The notes under the pieces were generated by a model that was not told the DNA's origin, did not search any database, and was given only the letters and a program-made list of their open reading frames with translations. Below, in pieces: positions 24,887-33,518 of a stretch of 64,000 nt of DNA; within the stretch, counting starts at the first letter, position 1; each line of letters starts with the position of its first letter. Made by a program: the position numbers and the translations under genes. The stretch covers positions 1 through 64,000 of the forward strand of contig DASUKN010000105.1 in assembly GCA_036278715.1 (NCBI GenBank), given 5' to 3'. This stretch comes from Udaeobacter sp025935755. Lineage in GTDB: Bacteria > Verrucomicrobiota > Verrucomicrobiia > Chthoniobacterales > UBA10450.

Positions 24887-27595
24887 ATGAAAACACCTCT
24901 CCTCAAATCCAATCTTATCAAGCTATCGATAGTGCGAGTGGGCTGCTCGGCGTTCTTGGTTCTGGCGGCCGCCGTTCTTACCGCCGCTTCCTTGCTCTCC
25001 CCGTCGACTGGTGCGGCGCCGATTCTTCGCACGGTTCCGGTCAAAACCGTCAACATCAAAAACAACTCAGGCAAACCGATCTACGTCGTGCTCGAGGCGG
25101 CGAAGCAAGACATTAAGGACGACAACGGGCGTCCCCACGACCGATGGCTCCAAGCCGAGTTCAACGACGAGATTGGAACGTACGCGTCGAACTATATCTA
25201 CCGAGCGTACGTGAATCCCCATAATGGGATCCCCGGCGGGGGCGGGTCGGTGTCCGTGACCCTTCCGTTCTATACGCAGCTCCAGTCGCAGCTATCTCCG
25301 AGCAAGGACGATCAGTACATCGACTGGTGGAGAGCGCTCCGGATCTACGTCTACGACGACCCGGGCGCCATCCAGCACGCGTACAACAAGGACACGAACA
25401 CGGAGAACGCGGTTCCAATTTCCACGTTCGCCCCCGGTGCGTCCCCCGTGCCGACATCTGGTGGCGCGTTGCTCGTCGTCTATCGGGACCAGAGCGGAGG
25501 CGACAATCACGGCGTGGCGCTACCGCTCGACGATCCGTCGCAATTGTTGGAGTTCACGTTCGCCAAGGTTAACACGTTCGGCCCGCTAGAGATGCCCGAC
25601 CACCAGTTCGTCGATTACGATATTTCGTCGGTCGATCAGGTGTACCTGTCCGTCGCCATGGATCCCGTGAACAACCCGTTGATCGGCTACATCGGCTCGG
25701 TGCTGGGGCAAAAGAAATTCAGCGACACGCTGACGGCGTTTCGGGATGAATTCAACTGGCCAAAGTACAAGTGGCCGGAATACGTCACCAATCAAAACAA
25801 CATTCGACTGCCCGCGACCTACAACGTCATGAACCAGATCGCGCACCCAGGGGACCTCGATCCGACCGGTCCAGCGATCAAAAACCTTCGCGCCGTCAAG
25901 AAGATGGAGGAGCTATGGGACGGGTGCTGCGGTGCGGACTGGCCGGAAAGCGGGCACTGCAAGCACGCCTCATCGTCGGACGCATGCAACAACATGGCGA
26001 AAGTGGCCGAGCTTTTCGAAAAGAACTATAAAAATTACAGGAAACTTGCGCAAGGCAAGAGTTGTCAGACGCCGGTCGCGCCGACCCGGGACGACATGAT
26101 GGCCAAGGTGTATGGCTGGGTGCCGTTCAACTCCTGCAAAGACGGCGCCGTTAACCATAATTTGAACAATGAGCTGCGAGACACGCCGGACATCGGTGGC
26201 GCCGCCGGATATCAGGCGATCTCGGAGGATTACGTCGATCTGCAGTATCACTCGCCGCCGAATCCCAAGACGTTCGGCGATTTCAACCGGTTCACGGAGC
26301 TCATTCACAGCGACGCGTATCTCCACGCGAACGAGTACGGGTTTTCCATCGATGACGCGGCCGGAAACATGCTGGAGATAGGTGACGGCATCAACATTAC
26401 CGTTGGCGGGGCCGAGGGGCTGGACAACACCAATCCCTATGACCCCTGGCGGTTCTTCCTGTTCAACGTGGGAGCGGCGAAGGAGACCGGACCAAAGTGG
26501 ACGAAGTACCGCGTTTGCACGGGCGCCGAGCTGCCCGCCTGTGCGGACAAGGCCCCTGACCGTGACATGAAGGGGACGCGCGTTGAGGACGTTAAGACAA
26601 AGGAGGTCTCCATCCAATATCCCGCCATCAAGATCGGCGCGGTCCCAGGCCCGTTCGTGATCGTGCTTCAGGACAGCAACGGCGCGCTGTACAAGACCGA
26701 GGTCAAGCGGCTTCCGCAGCCGCCGCCGACTCACCCACTCAACAAGGTAGGCGATCCGCCGACCGCCATTGACAACCTATGGAACCAGAAGAAGGAGGAC
26801 GGCAGCTATACCAACGTGAAGTGCTTCGACAACGAGACGAGCTTCGACTGGTGTGGAGGTCTGCAGGCCTACTCGGCTACAGAAAAGACGCGGAAAGGCG
26901 CGTTGCGAACGGTGTACCACGTCAATACGAGACCACCGGAGGTGTCCAAGCCGGGTATCAAGTTCCTCCCTGGGGATATCGAGGCAACCCTCGTCTCGGC
27001 GGACCGGCTGTTGGTGAAGTGGCCGAAGGCCGTCACCCAGCCGCCGGGCAACCCCGTCAAGTACGAGCTGACGCTGTGGGATCGAGCGAACTGCCCCAAG
27101 GACAGCAATCTCTGCGACGGCCACTCGCACAACCCGAATAGAGCGTGTAATCAATCGCAGACACAATGCGAAGTCACGCTGCCCCGGTGTGTGCCTCCGC
27201 TCACCGCGGAGACGCTCAAGAGCATATCGGTGGTGGCCAAGGATCTGAAGGCCCCCCCAGGTACCCCCAATGCGCAGAAGGAGGTGAACTTCACCGCGCC
27301 GCCCCCCAAACTTGGCGCGATCCGAGAGGACATCCACGAAGAGATGGACAGGATCCAGAAGAGGCTACACGACATCGAAAAGCAGAACAGTGACACGAAA
27401 CAATCGGCTCGGAAGGAGAGATGGCTGGAGATGCGGATCTCTGTGCTCACAGCCCGCCTGCAGTATCCGACCGACGAAGTGCTCAAGCAGCTTGAACAAA
27501 CGGTCGAGGCGCGCCAATCCCTTGGTCGTAAAGCGTGGCGTAGTTTCCTGGATCAGCTGAACACACGGATAGTCGAGCTACAATCCGGCCATTAA
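24887..27595 (+). CDS. Very large secreted protein, mosaic paralog with C-terminal coiled coil (copy B)
   Basis: A 902-aa paralog of the protein encoded at 20966. The start ATG 24887 is chosen because it aligns exactly with copy A at the DNA level (ATGAAAACACCTCT, then CTCAAATCC) and leads into a signal sequence (FLVLAAAVLTAASLLSPSTG). The mature part opens with a KTVNIKNNSGKPIYVVLEAA strand. It contains LLEFTFAKVNTFGPLEMPDH followed by FVDYDISSVDQVYLSVAMDP, again reminiscent of thaumatin-like/GH64 folds. It has many cysteines (for example WDGCCGADWPESGHCKHASS), unlike copy A. The final 94 residues are the same coiled coil as copy A, 78 of 94 identical in my hand alignment. The central DNA looks more GC-rich than the two ends. 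Confidence 0.7.
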   Translation: MKTPLLKSNLIKLSIVRVGCSAFLVLAAAVLTAASLLSPSTGAAPILRTVPVKTVNIKNNSGKPIYVVLEAAKQDIKDDNGRPHDRWLQAEFNDEIGTYASNYIYRAYVNPHNGIPGGGGSVSVTLPFYTQLQSQLSPSKDDQYIDWWRALRIYVYDDPGAIQHAYNKDTNTENAVPISTFAPGASPVPTSGGALLVVYRDQSGGDNHGVALPLDDPSQLLEFTFAKVNTFGPLEMPDHQFVDYDISSVDQVYLSVAMDPVNNPLIGYIGSVLGQKKFSDTLTAFRDEFNWPKYKWPEYVTNQNNIRLPATYNVMNQIAHPGDLDPTGPAIKNLRAVKKMEELWDGCCGADWPESGHCKHASSSDACNNMAKVAELFEKNYKNYRKLAQGKSCQTPVAPTRDDMMAKVYGWVPFNSCKDGAVNHNLNNELRDTPDIGGAAGYQAISEDYVDLQYHSPPNPKTFGDFNRFTELIHSDAYLHANEYGFSIDDAAGNMLEIGDGINITVGGAEGLDNTNPYDPWRFFLFNVGAAKETGPKWTKYRVCTGAELPACADKAPDRDMKGTRVEDVKTKEVSIQYPAIKIGAVPGPFVIVLQDSNGALYKTEVKRLPQPPPTHPLNKVGDPPTAIDNLWNQKKEDGSYTNVKCFDNETSFDWCGGLQAYSATEKTRKGALRTVYHVNTRPPEVSKPGIKFLPGDIEATLVSADRLLVKWPKAVTQPPGNPVKYELTLWDRANCPKDSNLCDGHSHNPNRACNQSQTQCEVTLPRCVPPLTAETLKSISVVAKDLKAPPGTPNAQKEVNFTAPPPKLGAIREDIHEEMDRIQKRLHDIEKQNSDTKQSARKERWLEMRISVLTARLQYPTDEVLKQLEQTVEARQSLGRKAWRSFLDQLNTRIVELQSGH

Positions 27596-27938
27596 GAAAG
27601 CGCTGCGATCATTCCAACGGCCGGAGCGTAGCGAGTGACCTAACGAGTAGGTCAAGTTCGAGGTTTAGTGAAATGCGGAATTCGCCAACGCTGACGAACG
27701 CCTTAAGAGTATTCATCGCTGTCCTTCTAGGTCTCTCGCTCAGTACGGAGGGACAACCGCCATCGCCTGGCAAGCGTTCCAACGCCTCGGACTCAATGCT
27801 CCCTCGCAATGTTGTCATCTCGTTAAGCGAGGTGAACCGGTTGTTCCCGGAAGTCACGCACGAAGCGAGTACCGGGCAGAACTTGACTGCAGTCGCCAAT
27901 CCCAAAGGGACAAGGAGCGTCATCTACACGAATAGCGA
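27311..27938. repeat. Copy B of the 628-bp tandem duplication
   Basis: Second copy of the segment at 23993-24620, again spanning the coiled-coil end, a 77-bp spacer and the 5' part of the small exported gene. Here the small gene continues intact. Confidence 0.85.
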
Positions 27939-28263
27939 TAGCGCGAAGAAAGTAACCATTACCATCGACCAATACGCGACGCTGAGCGCTGCGTCGTCAG
28001 CCTATCAGGAAGCAGTTACGAAGAGCAAAGCTGTTCCTGGCTTTCGCCCAATTCCGGTCGAGAACCTTGGCCCGAACGCATTTGTCGGAACAGTGACTCA
28101 AGCCGGAGAGATACACGTCGGACTTGGCGCGCTCCGCGGCACCTTGATCGTGGAAGTAACGCTGGCAGGATACGATTCTACGAAAGAGAACATCGCCAGG
28201 CTCATTTCTCTGACTCGCGAGCAGGAACTCGTTGCCAAAGGCGCGATAGATCGCAGCGAATAG
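27673..28263 (+). CDS. Small exported protein of unknown function (intact copy)
   Basis: A 196-aa protein with a signal sequence (LRVFIAVLLGLSLSTEGQ) and one predicted alpha/beta domain. Conserved segments between the two copies are VVISLSEVNRLFPEVTHEAS and a strand ending SVIYTNSD. The C-terminal half, with IDQYATLSAASSAYQEAVTK and VGLGALRGTLIVEVTLAGYD, is only in this copy. The general form (exported, ~170-residue mature domain in which a small helix pair packs on a sheet) recalls LpqN/PknH-type sensor domains, but that is a guess. It follows copy B by 77 bp, so the pair repeats as a unit. Confidence 0.65.
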   Translation: MRNSPTLTNALRVFIAVLLGLSLSTEGQPPSPGKRSNASDSMLPRNVVISLSEVNRLFPEVTHEASTGQNLTAVANPKGTRSVIYTNSDSAKKVTITIDQYATLSAASSAYQEAVTKSKAVPGFRPIPVENLGPNAFVGTVTQAGEIHVGLGALRGTLIVEVTLAGYDSTKENIARLISLTREQELVAKGAIDRSE

Positions 28264-28360
28264 AAATGCTCGCTCTCCGTGTGAAATATTTTCACGATTC
28301 CTCCTCATCTTCGCTGTTTCTGTTTGCGCAAATTCACATAGCGCGAATACCTTTGGATCC

Positions 28361-29209
28361 GTGTTCAGCTTGACCATGCTCGGCAGCGGGAGCGCGGGTA
28401 ATAGCACGCTTGTCGCCACCAATCATTGCAGAATTCTCGTTGATGGCGGTCTCAGCGCGCGCCAGGTCGTATTGCGCCTGGAGCAGTGTGGCGTCATGCC
28501 GGAGCAACTCGACGGCGTTGTTGTCACTCACGAACACACCGATCACATCTGTGGTCTTGAAGTTCTCTGCCGCAAATTCGATCTGCCGATTTACTGCAAT
28601 CGGTTAACGGCCGAAGCGCTTCGGTCCAGCGGGCTCGCAGAGCGCTGTCGGAACTGGCGATTATTTGCGACGGGCACTGCGTTTTCGATCTGCGATATCA
28701 CAGTGCAAACCTTTCCAGTGCCGCATGACGCCGTCGATCCGCTGGGGTTCGTGTTTCACGCCGGCTCAGGCGGCCTGGGGTTTATCACCGACCTCGGTTA
28801 CGTTACCAAGTTGATCGTCGAACGGTTGCGGGAAGTGCAAACACTGGTCATCGAGACGAATCACGATGAGAAGCTTTTACAGAACGACACGCATCGCCCT
28901 TGGCCGGTCAAACAGCGTATCCAATCACGGCACGGACATCTCTCGAACACGGCTGCGGCAAACGTGATCGAACAATTGTTACCCGGAAAAATCGAGCGCG
29001 TCGTGCTCGGTCATCTCAGTCGCGATTGTAACACGCCCGCGCTCGCAATTAATACCGTGCGCGCGTCCCTCGAAAAATGCGGCAGGACGGACGTCGAAAT
29101 TCATTGCGCTGCACAATTCGAAATCAGTCCCCGATTTCGAATCGGCGAGACACAACCCGGGGCGTTTCAGTCCACTTTCGAAAACGTTTTCTTCCAAAAC
29201 GCACTTTAG
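28361..29209 (+). CDS. MBL-fold metallo-hydrolase (YycJ/WalJ-like)
   Basis: A 282-aa metallo-beta-lactamase-fold hydrolase. Near the N-terminus it reads SLTMLGSGSAGNSTLV, as in the YycJ/WalJ group of putative 5'-3' exonucleases linked to mismatch repair. The metal-binding motif is VVTHEHTDHICGLEVL. Further ligands are provided by the FPVPHDAVDPLGFVF and FITDLGYV regions and by VLGHLSRDCN near the C-terminus. The likely start is GTG 28361; an ATG at 28376 is the alternative and would remove part of the first strand. It follows the duplicated module but is not related to it. Confidence 0.87.
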   Translation: MFSLTMLGSGSAGNSTLVATNHCRILVDGGLSARQVVLRLEQCGVMPEQLDGVVVTHEHTDHICGLEVLCRKFDLPIYCNRLTAEALRSSGLAERCRNWRLFATGTAFSICDITVQTFPVPHDAVDPLGFVFHAGSGGLGFITDLGYVTKLIVERLREVQTLVIETNHDEKLLQNDTHRPWPVKQRIQSRHGHLSNTAAANVIEQLLPGKIERVVLGHLSRDCNTPALAINTVRASLEKCGRTDVEIHCAAQFEISPRFRIGETQPGAFQSTFENVFFQNAL

Positions 29210-29286
29210 CGACCTGCTGGAGTGCACGACATTCAGAGCTTCACCGACGCACTTGCGAGTGCGCCGGGTTCATGTGATGACGAAGC

Positions 29287-29655
29287 ATGTATGCAATTGA
29301 GCTGGACCGGTCAAAACGACTACTGGTGATCAGCGCAGTGCAAAGAGTTACGGCTGAGGAAGCGAAGCTCGCTGCGCGACAAATCCGCGACCAGTTGCGG
29401 GATGTCGCACCGGGACTTCACGTCCTGGCGGATTTCCGCTGGCTGAACTCAATGGATCCCGCAGCAGCACCGCACATCGCGAAGATCATGGACGCGCTTG
29501 CGGAAAAAGAGGCCGCTTCGGTGACACGTGTGATGCCCGATCCGCGCAAGGACATCGGTCTCAATATCCTGTCACAATTCCATTACGGGCCAAATGTCTC
29601 GATCGCGACGTTCGAGACGTTGGCCGATGCCGTACAAAGCATCGCATCGAGCTGA
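29287..29655 (+). CDS. STAS/SpoIIAA-like single-domain protein, unknown
   Basis: A 122-aa protein with alternating strands and helices: YAIELDRSKRLLVISAVQRV, EAKLAARQIRDQLRDVAP, LHVLADFRWLNSMDP, PHIAKIMDALAEKE and a C-terminal VSIATFETLADAVQSIAS. The pattern matches SpoIIAA-like/STAS-fold proteins, but no phosphorylatable serine motif is obvious. Cytoplasmic. No operon partner. Confidence 0.55.
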   Translation: MYAIELDRSKRLLVISAVQRVTAEEAKLAARQIRDQLRDVAPGLHVLADFRWLNSMDPAAAPHIAKIMDALAEKEAASVTRVMPDPRKDIGLNILSQFHYGPNVSIATFETLADAVQSIASS

Positions 29656-29667
29656 TTCTCGGCCGGA

Positions 29668-30294
29668 TTAATGCCGCTCGCCGCCGAGCTTGTCGCCTTC
29701 CTTAATCGCTTCGGCTTCGGTCATGTATTTACCTTTTTTGGTGGTGCCGTAGAAACGGGAGCCTTCCTTGTGGTAAACGTGCGTTTCGCTGTTAACCCAA
29801 ACCAAGCCATGGCCTCCGCCGGGTGCGGGAGCTTTCACCGCGGTCTGAGTACTCGCAGTCTTTGCTTTAGCGGGGGCTGGTGCCGCAGGATTCGTTGCTG
29901 CCGTAGAATTCTTCGGCTTAAACAAATCACCCAGACTGAATTTACCCGGTGAAGCTGATGCCGCAGGACTTGTGGCTGCAGTTGCTGTGCCGGCCTTTGC
30001 GTGTGCCGCGCGCTTACCCTGAGGAGACGCTGCAGGAGACTCGGCTGGACTAGCTGCTGTTGTAGCCTCAGCTTTTTTATGAGTGCGCTTTGCCTTGGGC
30101 GAAGCTGCGGGTGACGCGGCCGCTGAAGGCGACTCGGCGGTCTGAGTTGTCGATGCGGTACTCTCGGTTTTCTTATGACTCCGATGTTTTGTTGGCTCTT
30201 TTGAAGGCCCCGGACTGGGAGCCGATTGATCTTGTGCAACACAAACTCCGGCAAGTCCGAATACACAAAGCAGAGCAAGCATTTTCATTGTCAT
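29668..30294 (-). CDS. Exported Ala/Pro/Lys-rich protein with C-terminal WVNSETHVYH domain
   Basis: A 208-aa protein with a signal sequence (MLALLCVFGLAGVCVAQ), then a low-complexity region of about 115 residues. That region is built from imperfect repeats of AASP, KAKRTHKK and similar pieces, giving a flexible positively charged stretch. The last ~45 residues, GLVWVNSETHVYHKEGSRFY followed by GTTKKGKYMTEAEAIKEGDK, are a compact motif I recognise as recurrent at the C-terminus of small exported proteins in many phyla; its function is unknown to me. Start ATG 30294 (a second ATG is two codons later) fits the signal; the longer frame does not. Confidence 0.65.
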   Translation of the reverse strand: MTMKMLALLCVFGLAGVCVAQDQSAPSPGPSKEPTKHRSHKKTESTASTTQTAESPSAAASPAASPKAKRTHKKAEATTAASPAESPAASPQGKRAAHAKAGTATAATSPAASASPGKFSLGDLFKPKNSTAATNPAAPAPAKAKTASTQTAVKAPAPGGGHGLVWVNSETHVYHKEGSRFYGTTKKGKYMTEAEAIKEGDKLGGERH

Positions 30295-30475
30295 ATCTGC
30301 GAGGGTAAAAACCGCCGCTGTTACCGTCAATCCAATTCGAAGGGACGCGCGTGAGCGCTGGCTTTTACTGACTGCCAAGAGCTGTCCCGAAACCGCCAGC
30401 CGCTATGCCCATCCTCTTCTCCGGTGGAAGCTCACCCCTTGAGCGCGGTGCCCGTTTGCGCTACCATTTTCCGGG

Positions 30476-30691
30476 ATGCTCGACCTCACTCTGGGATGCC
30501 TCAAATGGGCCGCGGTCGGCTTTGTCGTCGCGTTCTTCCTTATGAAACTGTTCGAGGCCAGTCAAATTCACGACGACATTCCCAAACCAGCATTCAAGAT
30601 ACGACAGACCAAACGCGCCACACTCGTGTTATCGACTTTCGCGGCAATGCTTTCCGCCTTGGTATGGCTCCTCGTCCAAAAGTTGGACTGA
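30476..30691 (+). CDS. Small two-helix membrane protein, unknown
   Basis: A 71-aa protein with two hydrophobic helices (CLKWAAVGFVVAFFLMKLF and LVLSTFAAMLSALVWLLV) joined by a basic loop containing KPAFKIRQTKR. No family recognised. It is divergent from the Ala/Lys-rich exported protein across 181 bp. The stop is followed by a repeat-filled gap. Confidence 0.45.
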   Translation: MLDLTLGCLKWAAVGFVVAFFLMKLFEASQIHDDIPKPAFKIRQTKRATLVLSTFAAMLSALVWLLVQKLD

Positions 30692-30732
30692 GCCCATCGG
30701 CACTTGAGACTGGTGGATCAGCGTCTTAAGCC

Positions 30733-30860
30733 ATCGCGTTGGGACAACGCGATCCACCTTTAATCCCGAAGTTCAAGCGCGAATACTTGGTGAAACGCGT
30801 TGTCCCCAACGCGTTGGCAGCGTCCGAGTCATCGCGTTGGGGACAACGCGATCCACCTCC
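30733..30860. repeat. Three intergenic units of family R2
   Basis: The 188-bp gap before the SDR gene contains ATCGCGTTGGGACAACGCG (from 30733), an inverted unit GAAACGCGTTGTCCCCAACG (from 30792) and ATCGCGTTGGGGACAACGCG (from 30831). The first and last are followed by ATCCACCT. Each is itself a palindrome, so the region can fold strongly. The same unit occurs beside ligA at 2722. Confidence 0.65.
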
Positions 30861-30879
30861 GAACTTGTCGACAAAAACG

Positions 30880-31635
30880 TCATCCCAAATAAAATCCACC
30901 GTTCACGTTGAGCACTTGTCCGGTGATGTAACTTGCCATTGGCGATGCCAGGAATAGCGCGGCATCGACAATCTCGTGGGCTTCGCCGAGGCGCCCGAGC
31001 GGAATTTGTTTGATGAAATTCTGTGTCACTTCCTCCGGCATGCCTTTGCTCATTCCGACATCGATGAATCCAGGTGCAATGGCGTTCACGGTGATGTTCT
31101 GGCGCGCAAACTCGCGTGCTGAAACCTTGGTGAGCGCAATGATTCCAGCTTTGCTCGACGAATAATTGGCCTGGCCAAACAGCCCCATCTGGCCGCTCAC
31201 GGACGACATGTTGATTACTCGTCCGCCATCACGGAGAATCGCTGCCGCTTTCTGCGTGACTGTGAAGGTTCCGATGAGATTCACGCGGATGACGCTCTCG
31301 AACTCATTTAGAGACATTTTTTTGATCGTGCGATCACTAATGATGCCGGAATTGTTTATCAGGATGTCGAGTCCGCGGCGTTGATCCTGTATCTGCTTCA
31401 TCATCGCTTCGGTCTGCTGAGGCTGTGTCACGTCGCACTCGATCACCAGCGGATCATTCAGTTCGTTCGCTACTCCCAGGGCATCAGCTTTGTTTCGTCC
31501 CAGCTCGTCGGCCACGTAGTTCACCACACATTGCGCACCGCGTGTGCCGAAAGCTTTAATCATCTCGGCGCCAATTCCGCGCGAGCTGCCTGTAACCAGC
31601 GCAACTTTTCCGCTAAAATCGAAAGGATCCTTCAT
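30880..31635 (-). CDS. Short-chain dehydrogenase/reductase, FabG-like 3-oxoacyl-ACP reductase
   Basis: A 251-aa classical SDR enzyme. It has the NADP-binding motif ALVTGSSRGIGAEMI, the NNSG motif (ILINNSGIISD), and the catalytic Ser-Tyr-Lys set in NMSSVSGQMGLFGQANYSSS followed by KAG. The C-terminus TGQVLNVNGGFYLG is typical of FabG. FabG reduces 3-ketoacyl-ACP in fatty acid synthesis, but PhaB-like or other SDR roles are possible since no fab genes adjoin it. ATG 31635 overlaps the stop of the upstream membrane gene by 4 bp (ATGA), indicating coupling. Longer in-frame extensions upstream are antisense-like. Confidence 0.9.
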   Translation of the reverse strand: MKDPFDFSGKVALVTGSSRGIGAEMIKAFGTRGAQCVVNYVADELGRNKADALGVANELNDPLVIECDVTQPQQTEAMMKQIQDQRRGLDILINNSGIISDRTIKKMSLNEFESVIRVNLIGTFTVTQKAAAILRDGGRVINMSSVSGQMGLFGQANYSSSKAGIIALTKVSAREFARQNITVNAIAPGFIDVGMSKGMPEEVTQNFIKQIPLGRLGEAHEIVDAALFLASPMASYITGQVLNVNGGFYLG

Positions 31636-32099
31636 GATTGCCGTGCTTGTTGAGAGTAGTGGCTCACAATCAATGCGCACGGCAAACCGATCAACGAAAT
31701 ATGAATGGCAATGGCCAGCAAATCGTTCCCGAGCCGGTGCCGAAACGTCGGAAACACCGTTGGCAATACCAACCAGTACATCACAACGTAAACGCCGATC
31801 CCGTACAACATGCCCGACACGACGGGATGAAGCGTCAGAAATCCGATCTTCCGGCTGGCCAGATAAAAAATGGTGACGACCATAAACGCGACGAAAAAGT
31901 GCAGCGCCAAACCGAGCCCGGCCGTTATCACTCCGCCGTCGAACGAGTTCGCGCCCAGCAATCCAGCGGCGATCCCTTGTAATCCGCGCCGTGCACCTAC
32001 GCCGCGTTGCCACCAGATCACCAACGCAGATGAAATATCCAAAACACCGACCACCAAACCGGCTGTAAGGATCGCACGAAGCGCCCCGCAGTTTTTCAT
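31632..32099 (-). CDS. Four-helix membrane protein (YagU/DUF1440-like), unknown
   Basis: A 155-aa inner-membrane protein with four hydrophobic helices: ILTAGLVVGVLDISSALVIW, ITAGLGLALHFFVAFMVVTI, a third in MLYGIGVYVVMYWLVLPTVF, and a last one, IAIHISLIGLPCALIVSHY. It has conserved-looking polar sites (GLQGIAAGLLG, FRHRLGNDLL). The arrangement is similar to YagU/DUF1440-type proteins; function unknown. Its stop overlaps the start of the SDR gene by 4 bp. Confidence 0.65.
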   Translation of the reverse strand: MKNCGALRAILTAGLVVGVLDISSALVIWWQRGVGARRGLQGIAAGLLGANSFDGGVITAGLGLALHFFVAFMVVTIFYLASRKIGFLTLHPVVSGMLYGIGVYVVMYWLVLPTVFPTFRHRLGNDLLAIAIHISLIGLPCALIVSHYSQQARQS

Positions 32100-32205
32100 A
32101 GGTTTCGGCGGAGCTTACTCAGGAACGGCGAAAATTAGGAAGCAAAGAAATAATCACCGCGAAATGGACTACTTGCTGCAAATCAGTAATCTGCGCTGCG
32201 ACGGG

Positions 32206-32223
32206 CACCCGCCACGGCGGGTG
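32206..32223. repeat. Short palindrome in intergenic space
   Basis: Perfect 8-bp arms CACCCGCC/GGCGGGTG around AC. It lies in the 240-bp gap (32100-32339) between the membrane gene and the divergent mutase operon. Nothing else supportable is seen in this gap. Confidence 0.4.
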
Positions 32224-32339
32224 TACTCCGAGGCCAGCGTCTCAAATCTTTGGAGGAACGGAAAAACAGAAAGTGGGATAAACATTCATCAGTTTTCCTG
32301 GTTTCTCGGATCGCAGATTGTTGTTAACTCTTGAAAGAA

Positions 32340-33512
32340 ATGTCTTCTCCCATTCGAATTCTAACCGCAGTTCCGATTTGTGATGGCCACGACAGCGCGA
32401 TCAACACAATCAATCTGGAATTCATTCGCCACGGGATCGAGGTGATTTATCTCGGTTATCACCGCTCAGTTAGCGACATCGTCCGTGCCGGCATCCAGGA
32501 AGACGTCCGCGCGATTGGGATTTCCAGTTACAACGGCGGACACATCGAATTTTTCGCGGCCGTTGTCGATCTTCTGCGCAAAAAAGGCGCGGACGATATC
32601 AAGGTTTTCGGGGGCGGAGGCGGCACCATCACGCGTGACGACGCGACAAAGATGAGACGCAAAGGTGTCGACGAAATTTTCTTCGCGGGCACATCACTCG
32701 ACGACATGGTGAAATTTGTGCATCAACGATACGGTAAACCCCGAAGCAGACGTCCCCGGCCGCAATCGTTTGATCAGGAACTCGCGCATAAGCTAACTCA
32801 GATCGAGGAAGTATACGGGAGTGGAAACAGAAAACGTCCAACGCCGAGGTTTTCGCGCGCGAAGCGTGCTTTGAACTGCGGCGGCTTGACGCCCCTTTCG
32901 CCACGCACGTCGAAGGTCATTGGATTTACCGGCCCTGGCGGCGCGGGTAAAACGACGCTGATCGACGAGCTTGTTCTGCGGTTCCTGCATCGCAATTCGA
33001 AGGGACGCATCGCGATTTTGTCGCACGACCCCAGCGTAGTTGGCGAAGGCGCGTTGCTGGGCGATCGCGCGACGATGATCAATTCGCAGCACGACCGGGT
33101 GTTCATGCGCAGCATGGCGACACGCGGCCAAGCAGGCGGACTTTCCCCTGCAACCCACGATTGTCTCGCTTTACTGGCACAATCGAATTTCGATTACGTC
33201 ATCATCGAGACCGTAGGCACCGGCCAGGAAGCGATGCCGTTTCAGAAAAATGGAATCGTCGACTCAACCGTGCTGGTAATGAATCCCGATTACGGTAGCC
33301 GGTTGCAGTTGCAGAAGATCGTAATGCTCGATTTGGCTGACATTGTGGTGGTGAACAAGAGCGATCTTCAGAGGGCCCGCACCGCGCACACCGAAATCGA
33401 GCAGCGGCTGGACCAAAACCGAAGGCATCAACAGTTGGTCGATACCGTGGCAAAACGGCACCGCGACTCTGGCGCGGATCGGTTGTTTGAGTTAATCTCA
33501 GATCGTCAGTAA
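32340..33512 (+). CDS. IcmF-type mutase, part 1: B12-binding domain fused to MeaI-like GTPase
   Basis: A 390-aa chain corresponding to the N-terminal part of the fused isobutyryl-CoA mutase IcmF. Residues ~5-130 are a cobalamin-binding domain with PICDGHDSAINTINLEFIRH (the D-x-H motif that supplies the lower axial histidine) and KVFGGGGGTITRDDA. From about residue 195 comes a G3E-type P-loop GTPase chaperone (FTGPGGAGKTTLIDEL; switch region IIETVGTGQEAMPF; NKSDL for base recognition). IcmF rearranges isobutyryl-CoA and n-butyryl-CoA using coenzyme B12, and the GTPase guards cofactor loading. The substrate-binding half is the next gene. ATG 32340 is chosen over an in-frame TTG at 32331. Confidence 0.85.
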   Translation: MSSPIRILTAVPICDGHDSAINTINLEFIRHGIEVIYLGYHRSVSDIVRAGIQEDVRAIGISSYNGGHIEFFAAVVDLLRKKGADDIKVFGGGGGTITRDDATKMRRKGVDEIFFAGTSLDDMVKFVHQRYGKPRSRRPRPQSFDQELAHKLTQIEEVYGSGNRKRPTPRFSRAKRALNCGGLTPLSPRTSKVIGFTGPGGAGKTTLIDELVLRFLHRNSKGRIAILSHDPSVVGEGALLGDRATMINSQHDRVFMRSMATRGQAGGLSPATHDCLALLAQSNFDYVIIETVGTGQEAMPFQKNGIVDSTVLVMNPDYGSRLQLQKIVMLDLADIVVVNKSDLQRARTAHTEIEQRLDQNRRHQQLVDTVAKRHRDSGADRLFELISDRQ

Positions 33513-33518
33513 ACACGC

